A stretch of DNA of 64,000 bases, taken from contig NC_049986.1 of assembly GCF_000003815.2 (NCBI RefSeq), forward strand, positions 4,862,556 through 4,926,555, given 5' to 3'. This stretch comes from Branchiostoma floridae (taxonomy: Eukaryota > Chordata > Leptocardii > Amphioxiformes > Branchiostomatidae). This document shows, piece after piece, positions 59,886 through 64,000 of the stretch. The position numbers were made by a program, and so were the translations under genes. The first letter of the stretch is position 1, and each line of letters opens with the position of its first letter. The notes below the pieces were generated by a model that was not told the origin of the DNA, made no database searches, and saw only the letters and a list, made by a program, of their open reading frames with translations.

Positions 59886-62800
59886 TGGAACTCAACTAAT
59901 TCCAAGAAGTCTGGCCTATCAGAGGGCACGATAGTCAACTGGTTACAAAAGTGGCACCAGCAAACACCAAGGAGAAGATAGCAAAGTCAAGTGCAAGAAG
60001 TGTTCCCACATACATAATAAAATTGTGACAGAAACACTACCTTTATATATGATTAGTCTATTTGGGACAATATTGTAACTAAATACATGTAATAATAACT
60101 GTGGATATTACAATATCAACCATTTGTTTCTTTGAACCTTTATTCATTCATAAGAAGCTGAAATCGGCCTGTAAGCCGCTTTTCATTGAGGTCATGACTA
60201 CATGAGGGAGGTAAGGGTCAGATCATTGTCCTACGCAGAGGGACCACAGTCGTGTCAAAACTCCTTGTGTTTACCTCTGCTATCTTGTGCACTCAGACCA
60301 GTTAGGGACCGCCCTACTTATAAATATTAATGAGCTTGTCCTTATATGGGCAGTCAGCCGTTGGGGATCGGGCGTAGGAGGATGGAGCCATGTAATACGT
60401 AACATGATTGGCTGATAGCTTCCCAGCAGCCTTTGCGAGACAGCTTGCGACACAAAAAGCCCAAGAAAAGCCTATTCTCTGATTGGTTGACAACTGGTTT
60501 GTGGCGACAATCATAATAACCACTGATAGGGCATGAGATAGCAGGGCCCCAAAGGCTAATGCCGTTGGGGACCGGGCGTTAGGAGGATGGGGTCAGATAA
60601 AATATAACAGAGATACAAATTACATTGAGTACTAATAAATCAATTGACCACATATATACATGGTACAAAACATATACTAGGCCGAGAAGCTCAGTGTTCA
60701 TGGTCTATGTCCGCTAGTTTTGGTCATTTCTTTTACTTCCAGAGCAGGTCGGATTTGGGGCCATGAGTTTAAACATAGAATTTCATTACAGACATGTTAC
60801 ACAGACCAAGAATTTTAACATATTTAAGTGTAGTGCAGTGTGTTTTGTGGGGTCTGCTTGTATGAAGTTTGGTGATACTTGTGACAGCGTTGAATAAGTA
60901 CAGTAACTTCCATTGTCTTGTCTAAATAAGCAGGAAAACTTCAAACTATAACCAAGTCATTGTCTGCTGTTGGTACGTGATACCAAAGTTTAGAGTTGCA
61001 CAACGTGTTGCATCTGTAGAAACTTATACCGTTTGTGAAATAAAAACTTTCTTTCTTGAAGTACAACGGTGGCTTCTTTGTTAATGTGTGAAACAGTAGC
61101 ATGCTGAGTGCGTGTTATAATCAAGAAATAAACGTTTGAATACCGTACAGTACTACTTATTGTATAGTAGCACCGTAGTTCACGTGCGTAGTTCCCGGTC
61201 ATTCTCAGATGGGATTATTTTTTTCAATAGAGGGGGAGAGCGCAGTAAAAATGCTCCTAAGCAAAAACTGGTAGCTTAGACAGTACCAAAATGTATGAAA
61301 TGAAATATTCTGTATGCAAATGGAGGGGGGTATAACTATCATAATGATTATTGATTGATACCATATGTATCTGTTGTCCCGTTTATTTTGTGAAGAAGGT
61401 CCACAGAGGTGAACTGGAGAAAGGATCTACTGAAATTCATCATTAAAGGCATACTACGGAATATTTCAACAAAACAAAAAGTAGCTTTTCCCACTTTTTC
61501 TTTACATTGTTAGTTCAATCAACCCTATAGCATTGCATACCAATATTCAGGAAAAAAAATGTGCCATGTGCCAAACTGATTACCCCGCCCCGGGGGACCT
61601 ACCGGTGGCAAGCATGCTGTTGTTTACAAACAGGAGGGTCTAATTCGGGAGGTCAACAGGTTACAGCGCGACAAGAGCGGAATGTTTGTAGATTAATCCT
61701 TTACGTTGCAAACGTGAAATAATGGCACAAAAGTGTCAAAAAGTGCCAATAAGTGGTAGTAAATCTGAGATTTCTTAGTTCTAGGATATTTCAAATTTGA
61801 GCGCAAATTCCGTAGTATAGTCACCCAACTTTCACCCGGATATGGCAAGCCAATTCCGAGTTACAAGGGGGGTTTAGAAGGTCCTTTTAAGAAGGTCTTT
61901 TGCTTGTATACGTAAGACCGACGTGTGGGCCAAACCACTACTCCCGCCGCTTATGACGAGGGGTAGGATCTTCAAAAGCCTCACAAACACAGCCAAACAA
62001 CTTTGAAATGCAAAACAAAACGGTAAGTCGGAAGACACAAACCTGCTTTCCAAGTGTACGAAAGAGGATACATAACGTGGCTCTCGATGCCCGTCTGACG
62101 GGGCACGAAGCCTGATCACACCGAACCCGGCTCGAAGACGTTCCGGTGAAACAAAAACAGCCGTGGTTTAGGTAATCCTAAACATACAGCGAAAGCAAAA
62201 CCACCAAAACGATCCTGGGGCACCAGCTAACCGATTCTCCAGACTCAAGACCTTAACGCCCAGTTCTAACAGAAGATCCTACTACGCACGGACTAAAAAA
62301 TACCAGACATTCCTGTACAATTCTGGGAATCCCTGGCAAACGGCCGCACACTATAATTAGGCTAGCCTCGGAGGCGTCGCCAAAAACAGTACCTGCATTT
62401 TTTCATGCAGGGGTTCCACTTAATGGTTGTCCAACGTATGATAGAGAGAGACAAAAATTGCTACAGTCTATTAAATGCAAGTCTGATGTAATGTTACCAC
62501 ATACCAAGACAGAAATGTTAATATGTGTTACTATCATGTCTTGTTGGTAACGCTATATCTGGCTATGCCGGTCAACCTATATACAACTCCTTAGAAAATA
62601 TCATACTGTCCTGAAGCAGCGCATGACTTTAGCCTGATTGTTTATACTATTACCATTTGTAAGATAGATTAGTTTCATAGATCTTTAGATATTAGCAACT
62701 CATGAAGTTAAACTGTTCTGTATGTATTGTAACGTTATGCACAAGTTGCCACATATTGTACCTTTTACAGTTGTCGTGCACTTGATAAAGTTCTTCTTCT

Positions 62801-64000
62801 AGACTATGTGGTAATAAATGTTGATGTTAACGTTACTAGTTCAACCACTGTGACAGGAGGCCCCAAATCGACCCACAGCGACACAATAATCCAAACTACC
62901 CACCTAACGTTATCAAAAACCATCGCAATCTATCAAGAGGCTCTTGAGACATATTCATATGCATCATTTTGACCAAAAGTAGTACCTCTATTATCAATTT
63001 TCATGGCGGATTAGCCAAATGATAACATGCCAGAAGATTTAGCAAGGGTGACCACAGGAAATTGAGACAGCTTATACTTCCTGGGTAACTGGGTAACTAT
63101 GCTCCTCTAATGAGAACGCACTTTTCACTGGGTTACCTGTAAAACGTAACCTAAGCGCCAGGCCGCATTACCGCTATCGCGGACTAACACCAGGAAGTTA
63201 CCCGACTGCGACCAACATTCCAGTCCGCGCGGAACAATGACAAGACCACATAGCTTAAAATATTATTTGCATCGTGATAGTAACATAGTTTGCTATTTAC
63301 AGTTTATAGTATCTGATTATATGTTACACTTAGCTTTGAAAGTATCTATATCTTCTTGATAGCCTGTATTATTTACTATTAGCGTTGTACTTATTTGACT
63401 CGCTCAATATGTGGAAGGGTTTGTGGTCTTGGTAAGATAGCAACGACACGGGACGCCATCTTGTGTTTTTCAGCGGGCTCTAGACAAGGGAACGTCTCCT
63501 TACATATCCTGAGAATTTTACACGAAAAACGGTAACGTTACGATAATATTGTGTTTCATAGTGCCGTAAGTTGGGTCATTCTCGGTTGAAAATGGTGGCG
63601 GTGACGCCAAACACCGCAGCAGAACGGGAGATTTGCATACGTGAAAACCTCCAAATGTGGGATGGTCATAAACTAGCTGGCGTTGGACTGAACGTTTTGT
63701 TGTCTTACATTTCGCACCTTTCCAGCATGTCCTGAGCTTTTCGCTGTAATTCCTACAGGAAAAATCGTTATTCTATTCTGTGCAGGAAGAAATTGATTTG
63801 TAGGAGGTAGCGCCATTTGCAAGGATGTGCAACGTAACGTTAATCTACGTTGTTAACGTTACGTTAACTTTGGAGTAACATAACTCGACGTCTTATAGAT
63901 TTTATAGAGGAGAGAGACGATAATAGATGTAAAGTTTGGTAGCCAATTGAAGGCAGCAGGACAAGTCTACATTAACAGATGGGTGAAAACAGCGCTATAA
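58940..64000. other. Distal region, no convincing gene
   Basis: No exon with recognisable domains. It contains the (CA)n tract, a direct repeat of gccgttggggaccgggcg type near 60357 and 60562, and low-complexity AT-rich DNA. At 63592 an ATG in good context opens a 46-codon frame (MVAVTPNTAAEREICIREN...) that could be a first exon near the right edge; this is only a possibility. Confidence 0.4.
59820..59880. repeat. (CA)n microsatellite
   Basis: Run of ca dinucleotides with a few cg interruptions. Confidence 0.95.

Noticed and set aside
1-64000. CRISPR array, bacterial operon or viral genome
   Set aside because: No regularly spaced repeats with unique spacers, no compact intronless genes; the repeat field at 10860-12540 is irregular and degenerate.

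Overview
The window looks like chordate, almost certainly cephalochordate (Branchiostoma-type), nuclear DNA. It has long introns with GT-AG borders, single-domain exons, many MITEs, SINEs and decayed non-LTR retrotransposons, microsatellites and one 306-base run of N. No bacterial, viral or organellar gene was seen. The organism is an inference from gene architecture and repeat style; no database was searched. All gene models were built by hand from reading frame, splice signals and intron phase.

Two multi-exon genes for secreted proteins converge tail to tail. Gene 1 (+ strand, about 901-13723, 5' end outside the window) encodes CCP, calcium-binding EGF (cut by the assembly gap), CCP, CCP, a von Willebrand A domain with an intact MIDAS, and a trypsin-like serine protease with a complete catalytic triad. 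This is the architecture of complement factor B/C2, but with a classic R|VVGG zymogen activation site. A poly(A) signal lies at 13984-13989.

Gene 2 (- strand, 57354 down to 16733) splices in frame through 23 exons to a predicted 1372-residue secreted protein. Its order is signal peptide, WAP-like, six CCP, Ig, two CCP, Ig, CCP, Ig, two CCP, follistatin/Kazal, Kunitz, Kunitz, NTR. The two ends reproduce the WFIKKN (GASP) set of modules, WAP and then Kazal-Kunitz-Kunitz-NTR, while the middle is a complement-regulator-like array of 11 CCP and 3 Ig domains. I know of no such protein and regard it as the most interesting object here.

Layout: 1-900, intron or upstream DNA; 901-13723, protease gene with repeat-rich introns (a mariner remnant at 6040-6615, a perfect octamer hairpin at 8963-9011, a degenerate repeat field at 10860-12540); 13724-16732, short intergenic region with an A-box/B-box tRNA-like sequence and a minisatellite that runs into the stop codon of gene 2; 16733-57354, inhibitor gene whose introns carry PIF/Harbinger-like MITEs, a 1.06-kb TIR element and its inverted partial copy, a non-LTR reverse transcriptase split by another repeat, a large foldback element, SINEs and microsatellites; 57355-64000, upstream DNA with one doubtful exon near 58225 and no convincing gene.

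Working together (inference): one gene makes a complement-type serine protease. Its neighbour makes a secreted scaffold with CCP modules, typical of complement-binding proteins, and four protease-inhibitor-type modules. A protease/regulator pair is an attractive hypothesis, but nothing in the DNA proves that the two proteins interact.
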